NCBI GenBank assembly: GCA_046329555.1
Contig: JAXLUK010000004.1
Coordinates: 257,075 to 321,074, forward strand
DNA length: 64,000 nt
From: UBA1941 sp046329555
GTDB taxonomy: Bacteria; Bacteroidota; Bacteroidia; Chitinophagales; LD1
Direction of reading: 5' to 3'
The position numbers were made by a program, and so were the translations under genes. Below are positions 8,987 to 17,749 of the stretch, in pieces. The notes below the pieces were generated by a model. It had not been told where the DNA came from. It did no database searches and worked only from the letters and a program-made list of their open reading frames with translations. Positions within the stretch are counted from its first letter, which is position 1. Each line of letters begins with the position of its first letter.

Positions 8987-9187
8987 ATAGGGCACCTCTA
9001 AAAACCTAACATGGTGAAATGTTGTTATTGGTTGGCAAGGGGCGATAGCTTGAAGTCTTGAAAATTTGATGTAATACTTCGTTGCGCCTCATTTAGTTAC
9101 ATCATTAATGTAACTGCATTGGTTGCGCCTCGTCTTACATCAAATTTTCTGCGCATTTCACGCAAGCCAGGTTTTTAAAGGTACTCT
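8987..9187. repeat. MITE-like palindromic element, copy 1
   Basis: This non-coding element of about 195-200 bp recurs at 51953-52146. Both ends carry imperfect inverted repeats (CCTCTAAAAACCT against AGGTTTTTAAAGG). Inside are the arms AAAATTTGATGTAA (about 9060) and TTACATCAAATTTT (about 9135), and a central GTTACAT/ATGTAAC hairpin. Blocks such as TTGCGCCTCGTCTTAC are nearly identical in both copies. It has no open frame and abuts the stop codon of the following minus-strand gene. It is a nonautonomous element or an RNA-structure repeat. Confidence 0.7.
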
Positions 9188-9752
9188 ATAAACGCGTCAT
9201 CTTGTATAACACAGTCACCTTCGGTGCTGTGCCGGCGCTGTCGTAAGTGATGTTGAGATTAATGTTGCCGCTCGACATACTTCCTGAACCATAAACATCA
9301 TCAAAATTAGGTGGCGTTTGGTGGAAAATGGTAATGCCGCTCTGGTAAGGCGTTACGGTACCGTAGATGGTCGTTCCCCGATACATTGGCGTTAGTTTCA
9401 ATTGCAACAAAGATGGCGGACCATTCGAAGTAATATATGCAGTGTAAGTCCGTGTTTTGCCGGCTGCCGTTTCCACCACATTAAATGTATCAGCAAATTG
9501 AGCAGTAACTAATTGATCACAGACAGCGCCTTGATAACCATCGGGGCATTTGCAAACCCCGTTGGAACAGGTTTGACCAGAAGGACAATTCACGCCCGTG
9601 CAATTATCCTTTTCACAAAGCGTTCCGGTATAGTTTTTCTGACAAATACAGACGCCGTTGGCACAAGTTCCGCCGTTCTGACAATTAGGGCATTGTTTAC
9701 AGGCGTTTAACAACAATACGGCTAGAATAACTGTTATAAGTCGCAAAAACAT
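9186..9752 (-). CDS. Lipoprotein with two EGF-like modules
   Basis: This is a 188-residue lipoprotein. The signal peptide ends in LLNAC with Cys18 as the lipid anchor. Two EGF-like modules follow, at about residues 21-46 (CQNGGTCANGVCICQKNYTG, then C) and 52-79 (CPSGQTCSNGVCKCPDGYQG, then C), with the characteristic six-cysteine spacing. The C-terminal ~105 residues look like a beta-sandwich of no recognised family. It is probably exposed on the cell envelope. EGF-like modules are rare in bacteria. It is divergent from the acyl-CoA dehydrogenase gene, and its stop codon lies at the edge of the palindromic repeat. Confidence 0.8.
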   Translation of the reverse strand: MFLRLITVILAVLLLNACKQCPNCQNGGTCANGVCICQKNYTGTLCEKDNCTGVNCPSGQTCSNGVCKCPDGYQGAVCDQLVTAQFADTFNVVETAAGKTRTYTAYITSNGPPSLLQLKLTPMYRGTTIYGTVTPYQSGITIFHQTPPNFDDVYGSGSMSSGNINLNITYDSAGTAPKVTVLYKMTRL

Positions 9753-9756
9753 GCAG

Positions 9757-9764
9757 TGAAAGTA
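9757..9764 (-). promoter_or_regulatory. -7 box TACTTTCA upstream of the EGF-like lipoprotein gene
   Basis: On the minus strand TACTTTCA lies 4 nt before the ATG at 9752. It is only 8 bp from the oppositely oriented box at 9773-9780, so the two divergent promoters overlap. Confidence 0.45.
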
Positions 9765-9772
9765 ACAAATGT

Positions 9773-9780
9773 TATCTTCG
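9773..9780 (+). promoter_or_regulatory. -7 box TATCTTCG upstream of the acyl-CoA dehydrogenase gene
   Basis: TATCTTCG lies 18 nt before the ATG at 9799. Because a promoter box here would be inside the longer frame from 9769, it supports the 9799 start. Confidence 0.45.
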
Positions 9781-9798
9781 CGGCCTCAAAATAACTAT

Positions 9799-10977
9799 AT
9801 GCGTTCCGATCTATATCAACACCACGATTATTATTTGGTAGATGACCTGTTAACCGATGAACATAAACTGGTACGCGAGAGTGTGTGCAGTTACGTAAAA
9901 GAAAAGCTAAGCCCAATAATCGAAGATTACGCCCAACGTGCCGATTTCCCCAAGCACATTATTAAAGAACTAGGCGATATTGGCGCTTTCGGCCCCAGTA
10001 TTCCTGCGAAATACGGTGGTGGCGGAATGGATGAAATCAGCTATGGTATTATAATGCAGGAATTAGAGCGTTGTGATTCTGGCATTCGCTCTACGGCCAG
10101 CGTGCAGGGCTCGCTGGTGATGTATCCGATCTACAAATACGGCAGTGAAGAACAAAAAATGAAGTACCTGCCGAAACTAGCCAAGGGCGATATGTTTGGT
10201 TGTTTTGGTCTTACTGAACCCAACCACGGTTCCAACCCGGGCGGGATGGAAACGAACTTCAAAGACAAGGGCGATCACTACTTGTTGAATGGCGCCAAGA
10301 TGTGGATCAGCAACGCGCCGCTGGCCGACATTGCGATAGTTTGGGCGAAAGATGAATCGGGTAAAATCCGTGGTTTGATTGTAGAGCGCGGTATGGAAGG
10401 ATTTACAACGCCTACTACTCATGGCAAATGGAGTTTACGCGCCAGCATCACCGGAGAACTGGTTTTTGATAATGTGAAAGTTCCAAAAGAAAATCTGTTA
10501 CCGAATATTGAAGGATTGAAAGGACCGCTGGGATGTTTGTCGAGTGCGCGCTACGGTATTGCCTGGGGCGCCATCGGTGCGGCATTAGATTGCTATGATA
10601 CGGCATTGCGTTATTCTAAAGAAAGAATTCAGTTTGGTAAGCCAATCGGGCAATTCCAATTACAACAGAAAAAATTGGCCGAGATGATTACTGAAATCAC
10701 GAAGGCGCAATTGTTGGTATGGCGTCTTGGTGTTTTGAAGAATGAAGGAAAAGCAACGCCGGCGCAGATAAGTATGGCTAAACGCAATAGCTGTGAAATT
10801 GCGCTTGATATTGCCCGCAATGCAAGGCAAATGCTAGGCGGTATGGGCATTACCGGTGAATATCCCATTATGCGCCATCTGATGAATCTGGAGACGGTAA
10901 TCACTTACGAAGGAACGCATGATATCCATTTGTTGATTACCGGTATGGATGTTACCGGCCTGAACGCATTTTCATAA
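9799..10977 (+). CDS. Acyl-CoA dehydrogenase, glutaryl-CoA dehydrogenase type
   Basis: This is a 392-residue FAD-dependent acyl-CoA dehydrogenase. FAD/substrate segments are present (CFGLTEPNHGSNPGGMET, KMWISNAPLADI), and the C-terminal signature TYEGTHDIHLLITG places the catalytic Glu as in glutaryl-CoA dehydrogenases. These oxidise and decarboxylate glutaryl-CoA to crotonyl-CoA in lysine and tryptophan breakdown. I use the ATG at 9799 because the family begins SDLYQ..DYY and the upstream ATG (9769) precedes the likely promoter box. No electron-transfer flavoprotein gene is adjacent. The precise substrate is inferred. Confidence 0.85.
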   Translation: MRSDLYQHHDYYLVDDLLTDEHKLVRESVCSYVKEKLSPIIEDYAQRADFPKHIIKELGDIGAFGPSIPAKYGGGGMDEISYGIIMQELERCDSGIRSTASVQGSLVMYPIYKYGSEEQKMKYLPKLAKGDMFGCFGLTEPNHGSNPGGMETNFKDKGDHYLLNGAKMWISNAPLADIAIVWAKDESGKIRGLIVERGMEGFTTPTTHGKWSLRASITGELVFDNVKVPKENLLPNIEGLKGPLGCLSSARYGIAWGAIGAALDCYDTALRYSKERIQFGKPIGQFQLQQKKLAEMITEITKAQLLVWRLGVLKNEGKATPAQISMAKRNSCEIALDIARNARQMLGGMGITGEYPIMRHLMNLETVITYEGTHDIHLLITGMDVTGLNAFS

Positions 10978-11014
10978 TTGCCCGCATTTATTTACTTTCC
11001 GAAAAAATGAACCC

Positions 11015-11356
11015 ATGAAAAAAATCGTTGTAGCCGTTACGCTTTTGGGCGCAATCATATTTATTCCTTCCTGTAAAACATCAAAATCTACTACTGATGC
11101 CCCTAAAGTAGATAAAGATGCACCATACGAGCCCGCACAGGCCAATGTAGCTGTACATCAATACGCCATGGAGGATTTACGGAAAGGTCGCGAAATTTTC
11201 ATTGCGAATTGCCAGAAATGTCACCGTCTGTATCCTGCTAATCGTCATGATGCCGATGGCTGGCAAATGACGTTACAAAGAATGCAGCCAAAAGCTGGTA
11301 TCAGCAATGAGCAACGCGATTTAGTGTTGAAATACCTTAGTAGCTACGCTAATTAA
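11015..11356 (+). CDS. c-type cytochrome lipoprotein
   Basis: This is a 113-residue lipoprotein with the lipobox FIPSC (Cys20) and one covalent haem site, CQKCH, at residues 66-70. Met90 is a candidate distal axial ligand (QRMQPKAGIS). The size and the single haem fit a small electron-carrier cytochrome attached to the membrane, facing the periplasm. The first ~25 mature residues are a flexible Lys/Asp/Pro linker. It shares a TTAA with the convergent ABC gene, so the stops overlap by 4 bp. Confidence 0.85.
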   Translation: MKKIVVAVTLLGAIIFIPSCKTSKSTTDAPKVDKDAPYEPAQANVAVHQYAMEDLRKGREIFIANCQKCHRLYPANRHDADGWQMTLQRMQPKAGISNEQRDLVLKYLSSYAN

Positions 11357-12063
11357 GCGCCGGGTAAACGAACTTTATCATTCTTCCTGTCATATTCAAT
11401 CAGGCCATCGCGTAAACCCATGATGCGATGCGCGTACAGGGCAATGTCTTCTTCGTGTGTTACTAAAATAACGGTATTGCCTTTGGCGTGAATTTCCTGA
11501 AACAAACCCATGATTTCATAGGAGGTTTTGGTATCCAAATTTCCAGTAGGCTCATCAGCTAAAATAATGGAAGGATGATTGACTAATGCTCTCGCCACAG
11601 CCACCCGTTGCCGCTGCCCGCCTGAAAGCTGATTAGGCCGGTGATCCATTCTGTCTTTTAATCCTACCTGCACCATCACTTCTTCCGTCCTGCGCTGGCG
11701 TTCACTAGCACTCAGTCCGGCATAAACTAATGGCAGCGCCACATTCTCAAAGGCGGTTAATCTGGGCAAGAGATTGAAGGTCTGAAACACAAAACCAATT
11801 TCCTTGTTTCTAACGTAAGCCAGTTCATCATCCGTCATCTTAGCTACCTCCGTATTATTCAGCCGATAAGAGCCGGTTGATGGTGTATCTAAACAACCCA
11901 GAATATTCATCAGGGTAGACTTTCCTGAACCCGAAGGTCCCATTAGCGCTACATATTCATTGCGCGCAATATCCAGAGAAACATCTTTCAACGCATAAAT
12001 CAACTGACTGCCCAGCTGATATTCCTTGCTAATATGAGATATGCTGATAACCGGTTCCGCCAT
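11353..12063 (-). CDS. ABC transporter ATP-binding protein, MacB/LolD type
   Basis: This is a 236-residue ABC ATPase with Walker A GPSGSGKST, a Q-loop (FVFQTFNLLPRLTAFENVAL), the signature LSGGQRQRVAVARAL, Walker B with DEPTGNLD, and the switch His in VTHEED. The FNLLPRLTAFENV and TGNLD forms are typical of the LolD/MacB/FtsE group, which powers lipoprotein release or peptide/antibiotic efflux. Its permease is not adjacent. It overlaps the gatC stop by one base (TAATG), which suggests translational coupling. Confidence 0.9.
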   Translation of the reverse strand: MAEPVISISHISKEYQLGSQLIYALKDVSLDIARNEYVALMGPSGSGKSTLMNILGCLDTPSTGSYRLNNTEVAKMTDDELAYVRNKEIGFVFQTFNLLPRLTAFENVALPLVYAGLSASERQRRTEEVMVQVGLKDRMDHRPNQLSGGQRQRVAVARALVNHPSIILADEPTGNLDTKTSYEIMGLFQEIHAKGNTVILVTHEEDIALYAHRIMGLRDGLIEYDRKNDKVRLPGA

Positions 12064-12353
12064 TATTTCTTGATCACTTTCGGAACCTTGAAAAAATCAG
12101 AATCTTTTTGCGGCGCATTCAGCAAGGCTTCCTGTTTTGATACTTCACCCTGCACCACATCTTCGCGCATTAGGTTCAGTTCTTCCGACATATAAACCAA
12201 CGGCTCTACGCCATCAACAGGCACCTCAGTCAACTTATCTACCATGTCAAGAATTTTCTGAAGGTCGCGCTGTATCTGCACTTTTGATTGTTCGTCAAAT
12301 TGCAGTTTCGACAATTCCGCTAACCGGTTCACCAACGCATCATCTATCTTCAT
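12063..12353 (-). CDS. gatC: Asp/Glu-tRNA amidotransferase subunit C
   Basis: This 96-residue protein matches GatC over its full length (VNRLAELSKLQFDE, ILDMVDKLTEVPVDGVEPLV, LREDVV-like NLMREDVVQGE). GatC stabilises the GatA-GatB complex that converts Glu-tRNA(Gln) or Asp-tRNA(Asn) to the correct amidated form. gatA and gatB are not in this window. It is transcribed divergently from trpS and is coupled to the downstream ABC ATPase gene. Confidence 0.9.
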   Translation of the reverse strand: MKIDDALVNRLAELSKLQFDEQSKVQIQRDLQKILDMVDKLTEVPVDGVEPLVYMSEELNLMREDVVQGEVSKQEALLNAPQKDSDFFKVPKVIKK

Positions 12354-12389
12354 CGCTGAAATTCTTATATTTTCGCAAACCTAAGGAAA

Positions 12390-13385
12390 ATGAAACAAAC
12401 TACGGTCAGTGGCGTAAGGCCCACAGGAAAACAGCATTTGGGCAACTATTTTGGAGCGGTCAGGAATTTCGTGCGCATGCAGGAAGATTACCATGGGTAT
12501 TTTTTCATAGCAGATTACCATTCCCTTACCACGCATCCAAAACCCAATGATTTGGCACAGCATGTTCGTCAAACATTAATAGAATACCTGGCTTGTGGAT
12601 TGGACCCAAATAAATGTGTATTGTTCGCTCAAAGTAATGTTCCGCAAGTTATTGAGCTGTACCTCATCTTCAATATGCTGTCGTATAAAGGGGAATTAGA
12701 AAAGGTACCTACCTTTAAAGAGAAAGTGCGCAGCCAACCCGATAATGTGAACGCAGGCCTGCTTACCTATCCGGTATTAATGGCGGCTGATATTCTGATT
12801 CACAACGCAGACGTGGTTCCGGTAGGAAAAGACCAGATGCAACATCTTGAACTGACACGCAACATTGGTAATCGATTCAATTATCTATACGGGGTTGATT
12901 ATTTTAAGGAACCGCAAGGATTCTCATATTCTGAGAAGCCGCTTTCTGTTCCTAGCCTGGATGGGGAAGGAAAGATGAGTAAATCGAAGGGGGAAAACAC
13001 CGTTATTTATTTGGCCGATGAGCCTGAATTAATCAGAAAAAAGGTGATGAAAATGGTGACCGACAGCGGTCCAACGCAAATGAACCAGGATAAGCCAGAG
13101 GCAATCGAAAATGCCTTCCAGCTCATGAAATTAGTTTGTCAGGATGAAACCGTAAAATTCTTTGATGAGCAGTATAACAATTGCAGCATCCGTTATGGTG
13201 ATATGAAGAAGCAGTTAGCGGAAGATATCGTAAATTTTCTGGCACCGATACGCGAAAAAATCAACGCACTATCTGCGGATCAACAGGGGCTTCAGAAAAT
13301 TCTTGCATCCGGTGCTGAGCAAGCACGCGAAAGCGCATCGAAAACCATTCGCGAAGTTCGCGAGATTATCGGTTTACGTGTTTAA
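12390..13385 (+). CDS. trpS: Tryptophanyl-tRNA synthetase
   Basis: This is a 331-residue class I aminoacyl-tRNA synthetase of normal length. The HIGH-equivalent is HLGN at residues 16-19 after SGVRPTGKQ, and the KMSKS loop is intact (GEGKMSKSKG). The segment VPVGKDQMQHLELTR is characteristic of TrpRS. A promoter-like TATATTTTCG lies at 12366-12375. It converges with the LD-carboxypeptidase gene, and the stops overlap in a shared TTAA. Confidence 0.96.
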   Translation: MKQTTVSGVRPTGKQHLGNYFGAVRNFVRMQEDYHGYFFIADYHSLTTHPKPNDLAQHVRQTLIEYLACGLDPNKCVLFAQSNVPQVIELYLIFNMLSYKGELEKVPTFKEKVRSQPDNVNAGLLTYPVLMAADILIHNADVVPVGKDQMQHLELTRNIGNRFNYLYGVDYFKEPQGFSYSEKPLSVPSLDGEGKMSKSKGENTVIYLADEPELIRKKVMKMVTDSGPTQMNQDKPEAIENAFQLMKLVCQDETVKFFDEQYNNCSIRYGDMKKQLAEDIVNFLAPIREKINALSADQQGLQKILASGAEQARESASKTIREVREIIGLRV

Positions 13386-14284
13386 ACCGATCCAAACAAA
13401 GTGCCCGTAGCCAACGCCTGCAGATGATAGCGTTTCCCCAGTAAAAGTGTGCGGTTATCGGGAATGTGACCAAACGGCATTCCAAAAACAACAGGATAGT
13501 TGAATTCCTTTACAGCATCCAAAATGATTTCCTCAGCCGATTTCCCAAACGGAACGGCATTGTCTTTCATATCGGTCATACCGCCAACCACCAATGCGGC
13601 CAACCGATCTAATTTGCCACTGCGTTTCAGATTCATCATCATACGGTCGAGGTGATAATAGTATTCATCCAAATCTTCTAAAACCAAAATTTTCCCATCC
13701 GTATTGAACCCCGATCGCGTTCCGGTAATGCTATACAAGATAGACAAGTTCCCACCAATCAGCGAACCCGAAGCATTGCCCAAACGGTTTAATGGATGCC
13801 TATCAGCTTCAAAGCTGCCGGCACCCGAGAATAGTGCCTGTTTCAGACTATCCATCGCGGCCGCGGTGTTGGTTGGAAAATTTACTGGCATGGAACCGTG
13901 AATCGTCTGCACCCCCAGGGATTGATTGAGATGGATATGCAGAAACGTAATGTCGCTGTAGCCCACAATCCATTTAGGGGATTGCAAAAACCCCGTCCAG
14001 TCGATGCCATCCATTATGCGTACTGTTCCGTATCCGCCGCGGCTGCACACCACAGCGCGAACATCGGGGTCATCAATGAACTGCTGAAAATCGCGAAGTC
14101 TGAGGGAATCGTCGCCAGCAAATTGATACGATTCCGCACCAATTGTTGCCCCTACTTTCACCTTTAATCCCCAACCCTCCAGCACTGTTATGGCTGGCGC
14201 TATTTCTTCCCGGGAAATTTTGCGTGCAGTAGAAACCAGCGCAACTGTATCGCCGGGTTGTAATAATGGAGGTTGCAGAAACAT
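13382..14284 (-). CDS. LD-carboxypeptidase (S66 family)
   Basis: This is a protein of about 300 residues of the S66/MccF family, which cleaves L,D-peptide bonds in murein tetrapeptides during cell-wall recycling. Visible landmarks are the substrate loop CSRGGYGTVRIMDGIDW, the nucleophile region WIVGYSDITFLH with the catalytic Ser, the Glu-bearing LVLEDLDEYYYHLDRMM, and the His in PFGHIPDN. I chose the ATG at 14284 (MFLQPPLLQPGDTVALVS), the usual start of the family; the upstream in-frame extension is not conserved-looking. No signal peptide is seen, so it acts in the cytoplasm. Confidence 0.88.
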   Translation of the reverse strand: MFLQPPLLQPGDTVALVSTARKISREEIAPAITVLEGWGLKVKVGATIGAESYQFAGDDSLRLRDFQQFIDDPDVRAVVCSRGGYGTVRIMDGIDWTGFLQSPKWIVGYSDITFLHIHLNQSLGVQTIHGSMPVNFPTNTAAAMDSLKQALFSGAGSFEADRHPLNRLGNASGSLIGGNLSILYSITGTRSGFNTDGKILVLEDLDEYYYHLDRMMMNLKRSGKLDRLAALVVGGMTDMKDNAVPFGKSAEEIILDAVKEFNYPVVFGMPFGHIPDNRTLLLGKRYHLQALATGTLFGSV

Positions 14285-14343
14285 GTTTTCTATTGAAATT
14301 ACGTGCTGTTTCGCAAATCTGCATAATTTCACGGCATTACAAG

Positions 14344-16374
14344 ATGACGAACTGGAAACGATATACGATAACAGCGGCCTTGCCCTATGCCAACGGACCG
14401 CTGCACATTGGCCACATAGCCGGTTGCTATCTGCCTGCCGATCTCTATGTGCGCTACCTGCGCGCCCGGAAGCGCGATGTGCTTTTTATATGCGGCAGCG
14501 ATGAGCATGGTGTGCCCATTACCATCAGCGCCCGAAAAGAAAACGTTACACCGCAGCAGGTGGTAGATAAATACCACCACATCATGAAACAGGCGTTTCA
14601 GGATTTTGGTATTCTGTTCGATAACTATGGTAGAACCTCGTCGAAAATACATCATGAAACAGCGGCTGCATTTTTTAAAAAGATGTATGATGCCGGACAA
14701 TTTACGGAGCAGGAAACAGATCAATACTACGATGAAGAAGCAAAGCAGTTTCTGGCCGACCGATATATTGTGGGTACATGCCCTAACTGTGGCAACGAAA
14801 ATGCTTATGGCGACCAGTGCGAAAACTGCGGCACCTCGCTATCACCAACCGATTTGAAGCATCCGCATTCCATGCTGAGCGGAACGAAGCCTATATTGAA
14901 AAAAACGAAAAACTGGTTCCTGCCGTTAGATCAACTTCAGCCTCAAATTCAACAGTATTTAGATCAACATACCGATTGGAAACCGAATGTTTACGGGCAG
15001 TGTAAAAGCTGGCTGGAACAGGGAGACGGCCTACAGCCTCGCAGTATGACCAGAGATTTGGATTGGGGAATTCCGGTCCCCGTTCCGGGTGCTGATGGCA
15101 AAGTGCTGTATGTTTGGTTTGATGCGCCAATTGGCTATTTATCTAACACCAAGGAAATTCTTCCGGATACCTGGGAAAAATACTGGTGTGACCCTGAAAC
15201 CAGGCTCATACATTTTATTGGTAAAGACAATATTGTTTTCCATTGCATCATTTTCCCGGCTATGCTGATGCAACACGGTGGATTCATTGTAGCCGACAAT
15301 GTTCCGGCCAATGAGTTTTTGAATTTGGAAGGAAAGAAAATCTCTACCTCCAGAAACTGGGCAGTATGGCTTCATGAGTATCTACATGATTTTCCGGGAA
15401 AGCAGGATGAATTGCGCTATGTGCTCACTTCCATCGCTCCGGAAACTAAAGACAGCGAATTTACCTGGAAAGATTTCCAAACGCGCGTGAATAGCGAATT
15501 GGTAGGCATCTATGGCAATTTCGTTAACCGCGTTCTGGTGCTCACCGGTAAATATTTCAACAATCAGGTTCCTCAGGCAAAACCTTGTACTGAATTACAG
15601 GAGTTTATTACCACGCAACGCCAGAAGATTGAAACGGCACTGGAGCAATTCCGCTTCCGAGAAGCGTTGGCCGAACTCATGCAACTGGCCCGACATGGCA
15701 ACCAACTGTTAAGCGATAAGGAACCCTGGAAGTTATATAAAACAGATCCGGCGCAAACGGCCATTGTACTATATGATTGCCTGCAAATTATCAGCAATCT
15801 GGCATTGCTCAGCCGACCATTTCTACCGTTCACGAGCGCAAAAATTGAGCAGATGTTGAATTGGGATTCCACCCAATTTAACTGGGAAGATGGCGGCCGG
15901 CAAGATCTGCTAAAACCAGGCCACCTACTGGGGGACGCAGCGCTGTTATTTCAAAAAATTGAAGATGAAGCTATGGAACAACAAATTCAAAAGTTACACC
16001 AAAATGATGCGCCTAAAAGTGTACCGGTATCAGAGGTGGACGCTGCAACGCCCATTAACATTGACGACTTTGCAAAAATTGACTTGCGGGTTGGTACCAT
16101 TCTAACTGCCGAACGCGTGGAGAAAGCGGATAAGTTGCTGAAATTTACGGTAGACCTGGGCTTTGAACAAAGAACCATTTTATCGGGTATTGCACAGCAT
16201 TTCACCCCTGAAGAAACCATTGGAAAGCAGGTTTGCGTGGTTGCCAATTTGGCACCCCGAAAAATCAGAGGCGTGGAATCAAAAGGCATGATTTTGCTGG
16301 CTGAAAATGCGGAAGGCAGGCTGGTTTTTGTGAAACCCGAAATTTTAACGAACAATGGCAGCACAATACGATAA
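14344..16374 (+). CDS. metG: Methionyl-tRNA synthetase with C-terminal tRNA-binding domain
   Basis: This is a 676-residue class I synthetase. The HIGH motif is in ANGPLHIGHIAGCYLPADLY, the zinc knuckle is CPNCGN-x6-CENCG, and the KMSKS loop reads KISTSRNW. The C-terminal ~110 residues from INIDDFAKIDLRVGTIL form a Trbp111/EMAP-like OB-fold that aids tRNA binding and dimerisation. I chose the ATG at 14344 (MTNWKRYTIT), which starts right at the catalytic domain. It is divergent from the LD-carboxypeptidase gene; TAATTTCA boxes lie in the short gap. Confidence 0.96.
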   Translation: MTNWKRYTITAALPYANGPLHIGHIAGCYLPADLYVRYLRARKRDVLFICGSDEHGVPITISARKENVTPQQVVDKYHHIMKQAFQDFGILFDNYGRTSSKIHHETAAAFFKKMYDAGQFTEQETDQYYDEEAKQFLADRYIVGTCPNCGNENAYGDQCENCGTSLSPTDLKHPHSMLSGTKPILKKTKNWFLPLDQLQPQIQQYLDQHTDWKPNVYGQCKSWLEQGDGLQPRSMTRDLDWGIPVPVPGADGKVLYVWFDAPIGYLSNTKEILPDTWEKYWCDPETRLIHFIGKDNIVFHCIIFPAMLMQHGGFIVADNVPANEFLNLEGKKISTSRNWAVWLHEYLHDFPGKQDELRYVLTSIAPETKDSEFTWKDFQTRVNSELVGIYGNFVNRVLVLTGKYFNNQVPQAKPCTELQEFITTQRQKIETALEQFRFREALAELMQLARHGNQLLSDKEPWKLYKTDPAQTAIVLYDCLQIISNLALLSRPFLPFTSAKIEQMLNWDSTQFNWEDGGRQDLLKPGHLLGDAALLFQKIEDEAMEQQIQKLHQNDAPKSVPVSEVDAATPINIDDFAKIDLRVGTILTAERVEKADKLLKFTVDLGFEQRTILSGIAQHFTPEETIGKQVCVVANLAPRKIRGVESKGMILLAENAEGRLVFVKPEILTNNGSTIR

Positions 16375-16382
16375 GAAAAAAT

Positions 16383-16390
16383 TAACTTCG
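16383..16390 (+). promoter_or_regulatory. -7 box TAACTTCG upstream of the secreted esterase gene
   Basis: TAACTTCG fits TAnnTTYG and lies 20 nt before the ATG at 16411, giving a short leader. It sits just after the metG stop, so the esterase gene probably has its own transcript. Confidence 0.4.
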
Positions 16391-16410
16391 AATTAAAATA
16401 TACGAAACCA

Positions 16411-17658
16411 ATGAAAAAATTGTACTCCTCGGCGCTCTGCCTGATTGGTCTGGCGCCATTATTTAACGCCTCGGCACAATGTCCATCAGGTAGATATACA
16501 ACTGCTCAATTCGGCGTAGATACCGCAAAGAATATTCAATATGGCTCTAACATCAGCACTCAGGACGGTACCACTACTATTGACTTATTCATGGATATCT
16601 ATACGCCAAAAAATGATACCATGTCTAAAAGGCCGGTAGTCGTAATGGCTCATGGTGGCTCGTTTATTGGCGGCACCAAAACCGATGGTGACATCACCTA
16701 CATGTGTACAGAATTAGCTTCGCGTGGATATGTTTGCGCATCTATCAGCTATCGTTTACAAACAGCCGCTGCGTTGGCAGTTCCGGCAACTGCGAAAGAG
16801 AAAATGGTGAAAGAGGTAATTGCCGCCGCGCAAGACGGCAAGGCAGCCGTTCGTTTCTTCCGCAAAGATGCAGCAACTAGCAACTCCTATAAAGTGGATG
16901 CGGATCAGATTTTCTTTGGTGGAACTTCAGCGGGAGCCGTTTTAGGCATTCACATGGCCTATCTGGATTCTACTGACGCCATGGATTCCTCCTGGCGCGC
17001 ATGGGCCGTTCAAATGGGCGGTTTTGAAGGGAACAGCGGAAATCCTGGCTATCCAGCCACAGTTAAGGCGATTGTTTCTTATGCAGGTGCCATCGGTGAT
17101 GTTAACTGGATCCATGGCGATGATGTGCCTTTTGCTGATTGGCATAGCCAGAATGATGCTACAGTTCCAGACAGCACCGGGTATCCTTTGGGATTACCGT
17201 ATTTGCCTACTTTAACCGGTGGCCGTTTAATGCACCGCCGTGCTGATGCCGTAGGAACTTACAATTTCTACCACCAATACCCAGGTTCCAGCCACCCTCC
17301 ATTTATTTCAGGAACTTCTATAGACCCAACCATTATTGCTGAAATGCGCGATGAAACAGTTACTTTCCTGTACTCACGTGTATTGTGCAACCCGGCTTAC
17401 ATCAGCGGTATTGAAGAAATCAACGCCGCAGCGATTCAACTGTCTCCAAATCCGGCTACCAGCCAAATCACCATTTCTGCCGATAAAGCAATACGCTCAA
17501 TTGATGTGATTGACCAACTGGGTCGTACCATCAAAACCGTAGACGTACAACTGAATAATTCAACTGTTATCTCGGTTCGCGATTTAACTGCCGGTACGTA
17601 CTTTGCCAAGGTAAATGGCGTTGCCAATACGATTGTAAAACGGTTCATCATCAACTAA
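16411..17658 (+). CDS. Secreted alpha/beta-hydrolase (carboxylesterase-like) with T9SS tail
   Basis: This is a 415-residue exported esterase-like protein. A signal peptide (ending near FNASAQ) is followed by an alpha/beta-hydrolase domain with the oxyanion motif MAHGGSFIGG and the nucleophile elbow FGGTSAGAVLG; a late SHPPF may hold the catalytic His. The last ~75 residues from LSPNPATSQITIS to RFIIN are a T9SS type A sorting domain, so it should cross the outer membrane and be surface-bound or released. It is monocistronic, with a strong terminator behind it. The substrate is unknown. Confidence 0.85.
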   Translation: MKKLYSSALCLIGLAPLFNASAQCPSGRYTTAQFGVDTAKNIQYGSNISTQDGTTTIDLFMDIYTPKNDTMSKRPVVVMAHGGSFIGGTKTDGDITYMCTELASRGYVCASISYRLQTAAALAVPATAKEKMVKEVIAAAQDGKAAVRFFRKDAATSNSYKVDADQIFFGGTSAGAVLGIHMAYLDSTDAMDSSWRAWAVQMGGFEGNSGNPGYPATVKAIVSYAGAIGDVNWIHGDDVPFADWHSQNDATVPDSTGYPLGLPYLPTLTGGRLMHRRADAVGTYNFYHQYPGSSHPPFISGTSIDPTIIAEMRDETVTFLYSRVLCNPAYISGIEEINAAAIQLSPNPATSQITISADKAIRSIDVIDQLGRTIKTVDVQLNNSTVISVRDLTAGTYFAKVNGVANTIVKRFIIN

Positions 17659-17678
17659 TTCGTTGTTGCAAATTCTTA

Positions 17679-17712
17679 AACAGCCCGGTAGGAAACAACC
17701 GGGCTGTTTTAT
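17679..17712 (+). terminator. Rho-independent terminator after the esterase gene
   Basis: AACAGCCCGGT (17679-17689) pairs perfectly with ACCGGGCTGTT (17698-17708) around an 8-nt loop and runs into TTATTT. This is a clear intrinsic terminator on the plus strand. Confidence 0.9.
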
Positions 17713-17749
17713 TTAAAGAGAATTACAATTTCCTTCATTTATTTGTTAG

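Noticed and set aside
8985..9185. Small protein gene in the gap after the DoxX-type gene
   Set aside because: No start with a plausible peptide; the sequence is palindromic and recurs in non-coding DNA at 51953.
14266..14343. Upstream extension of metG
   Set aside because: It overlaps the divergent LD-carboxypeptidase start, and the added residues are not like MetG; MTNWKRYTIT is the family start.
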